NCBI GenBank assembly: GCA_030039825.1
Contig: JASHUV010000129.1
Location: 1-7,169 of the forward strand
DNA length: 7,169 nt
Direction: 5' to 3'
From: Thermoplasmata archaeon
GTDB taxonomy: Archaea > Thermoplasmatota > Thermoplasmata > Lutacidiplasmatales > UBA184
Shown here piece by piece: positions 5,934-7,169 of the stretch. Each line of letters begins with the position of its first letter. Position 1 is the stretch's first letter. A program made the position numbers and the translations under genes. The notes below the pieces were generated by a model, which did not search any database, had not been told where the DNA came from, and worked only from the letters and a program-made list of their open reading frames with translations.

Positions 5934-7169
5934 GCCCCGGGCTTCGGGGCCGCCACCGGCGCGGCGCCCGGCGGCGCGCGCTCCGCGTCGGCGACGCGGC
6001 GTCCGTCCGCCAGGATCCGGAAGTTTCGGATCGGGAGCGTCAGGAGGACGCTGAACGCCCCGAACACCGCGATCAGCCCGAAGATCGTCTGGAACGCACT
6101 CGTCCCCGGGGCCTGGTAGGTCAGGAGGACCGTCGTCCCGCCGGGGAGGCTCACCGACGTGCGGAACGTCGTGAGGACGCTCGCGAGGATCGTCGCGCCC
6201 GCGACCGGACCGATCGAGGTCCCGAGGTTGCGGAAGGTGAGGTTCATCCCGGTCTGGATGCCGGTCTCCGCCGGGCGCGAGGAGACGACGACGAGGTTGA
6301 TCATCGCGATGAAGATCACGATGATCCCGGTCATCACCGGGATCGTGAACACGATGAGCTCGACGACCTCCCCGCTCCCCGCCACGAGGAGGAGCCCGCC
6401 TAGGACGACGAGCAGGCTGCCGGCCATCATCGGGTACTTCGGCCCGGCCCGGCCGACCCACCGTCCCACGAACGGGGCGACGATCATGTTCGTGATCGTC
6501 GTGGGGAGGCTATAGAACCCGAAGTCGAGCGGCGTCTTCCCGAGGCCGGACGGCGCCGGGAGCTCGGCGCGCTCGACGATCCCGACGAAGAGGAGGAACA
6601 TCGCGATCCCGGCGAAGAGGCCGACGAGGTTCGAGAGCAGGATGTTCCGCTCGGCGAGCTTCGAGAAGTCGACGACCGGCAGCTTCGTGCGGTTCTCCCA
6701 GAGGATGAACGCGGCGAAGGCGACGAGCGCGAGGAGGAAGAACTCCGGCACCCCGAAGGCGACGCCGGCGAGGTGGACCCCGGAGAGGTTCGTCCATCCC
6801 CACGTCGGACCCTCGGTGAGGCCGAGGAGGAAGAAGGAGAGCGTGAGCCCGAGGAGGATCGATCCCGGGACGTCGACGGGCTGGTCGAGCCGGACCCGGG
6901 ACTCCTGGAGGTAGAGGATCGTCATGACGAGGACGATGAGCGCGACCGGGATCACCGTGTGGTAGGTGAGCTGCCAGCCGAACGTCTGGGTGATCCAGGC
7001 GCCCCCGAAGAGCCCGATCGAGGCGCCGGCGCTGAACATCGCCGAGACGATGCCCTGCGCCTGGGCGACCTCCGACCGGGGGAACTCCTCGCCGATCATG
7101 GCGAAGGCGAGCGGGAACATCGCCATCCCCACCCCCTGGACCGCGCGCACGCCGATCAGCACGTAGAGC
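5930..7169 (-). CDS. MFS transporter, DHA2 (EmrB/QacA-type) drug:H+ antiporter-like, 5' end beyond the window
   Basis: An integral membrane protein of the major facilitator superfamily, likely exporting small molecules with proton exchange; the substrate is unknown. About 413 codons are visible, open to the right edge, so the true start lies outside; a GTG at 7162 is internal (preceded by Leu-Tyr of the same segment). The first residues, LYVLIGVRAVQGVGMAMF, match the R-x-x-Q-G-x-G stretch following the third helix of DHA2 proteins. I count about 11 hydrophobic segments, which with the missing two or three fits the 14-helix type. Also seen: ASIGLFGGAWITQTFGWQ, near the antiporter motif C position; a second motif-A-like loop FVGRWVGRAGPKYP; and MNLTFRNLGTSIGPVAGAT. 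The last helix is followed by a cytoplasmic Ala/Pro-rich tail. It is convergent with metE, and the TAA stop overlaps the metE TAG. Confidence 0.9.
   Translation of the reverse strand, partial: LYVLIGVRAVQGVGMAMFPLAFAMIGEEFPRSEVAQAQGIVSAMFSAGASIGLFGGAWITQTFGWQLTYHTVIPVALIVLVMTILYLQESRVRLDQPVDVPGSILLGLTLSFFLLGLTEGPTWGWTNLSGVHLAGVAFGVPEFFLLALVAFAAFILWENRTKLPVVDFSKLAERNILLSNLVGLFAGIAMFLLFVGIVERAELPAPSGLGKTPLDFGFYSLPTTITNMIVAPFVGRWVGRAGPKYPMMAGSLLVVLGGLLLVAGSGEVVELIVFTIPVMTGIIVIFIAMINLVVVSSRPAETGIQTGMNLTFRNLGTSIGPVAGATILASVLTTFRTSVSLPGGTTVLLTYQAPGTSAFQTIFGLIAVFGAFSVLLTLPIRNFRILADGRRVADAERAPPGAAPVAAPKPGA

Noticed and set aside
4098..6461. A 787-codon minus-strand reading frame opposite the metE genes and inside the transporter.
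   Set aside because: Low-complexity Arg/Pro/Gly/Asp-rich product with no domain resemblance; the opposite strand carries intact metE active-site residues. It is a G+C artefact, as are the plus-strand frames at 803-1747, 2388-3656 and 5303-6403.
7160..7162. GTG as the start of the transporter.
   Set aside because: The frame stays open to the window edge with Leu-Tyr preceding it within a hydrophobic segment, and DHA2 proteins have at least two more helices before this point. The gene is simply cut by the window.
1..7169. An undescribed defence, mobile or biosynthetic system.
   Set aside because: All seven genes belong to well-known families, base composition is uniform, and there are no terminal repeats, integrase, CRISPR repeats, or genes of unknown family apart from the unassigned GNAT substrate.

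Overview
The window is about 7.2 kb of extremely G+C-rich DNA carrying seven protein genes, six of them recognisable metabolic or DNA-repair enzymes or transporters. A RadA recombinase (not RecA), A/T patches resembling archaeal box A elements in front of operon-leading genes, and the absence of Shine-Dalgarno (SD) sites at those genes all point to an archaeon. The proteins are arginine-rich rather than strongly acidic, which argues against a haloarchaeon. A high-GC member of the Thermoplasmatota or a related euryarchaeal group is my best guess; this is inference, with moderate confidence.

Layout. Bases 1-3623 are transcribed leftward (minus strand). In transcription order they hold malic enzyme (3623-2199), a GNAT acetyltransferase (2202-1693) joined to it by an ATGA stop/start overlap, purC (1642-674), and the first 196 codons of radA (588-1, cut by the window edge, GTG start). 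Bases 3823-5933 are transcribed rightward and hold a two-gene methionine synthase operon. It consists of a MetE N-terminal-like subunit without the zinc ligands and a catalytic MetE C-terminal-like subunit with them, again joined by an ATGA overlap. From the right edge back to 5930 runs the C-terminal part of a DHA2-type major facilitator transporter. Its TAA stop overlaps the TAG stop of the metE gene in the four bases TTAG.

Regulatory picture. The four genes that head a transcription unit within view (radA, purC, malic enzyme, metE N-half) all lack an SD. Each has an A/T island centred about 26-33 bases upstream of its start codon, as expected for leaderless or nearly leaderless archaeal mRNAs. 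The internal GNAT gene has a clear GAGGAG ribosome site. The divergent malic enzyme/metE region (3624-3822) carries both promoters plus small inverted and direct repeats that could bind regulators.

Functionally the genes look like core metabolism: pyruvate/NAD(P)H supply from malate, purine synthesis, methionine synthesis, recombination and efflux. I see no CRISPR array, mobile element, tRNA, rRNA, or clear undescribed system. The most distinctive points are the split methionine synthase, the consistent leaderless-promoter geometry, and the coupling of a GNAT enzyme to malic enzyme. Many long overlapping reading frames in other frames are by-products of G/C-biased third codon positions.
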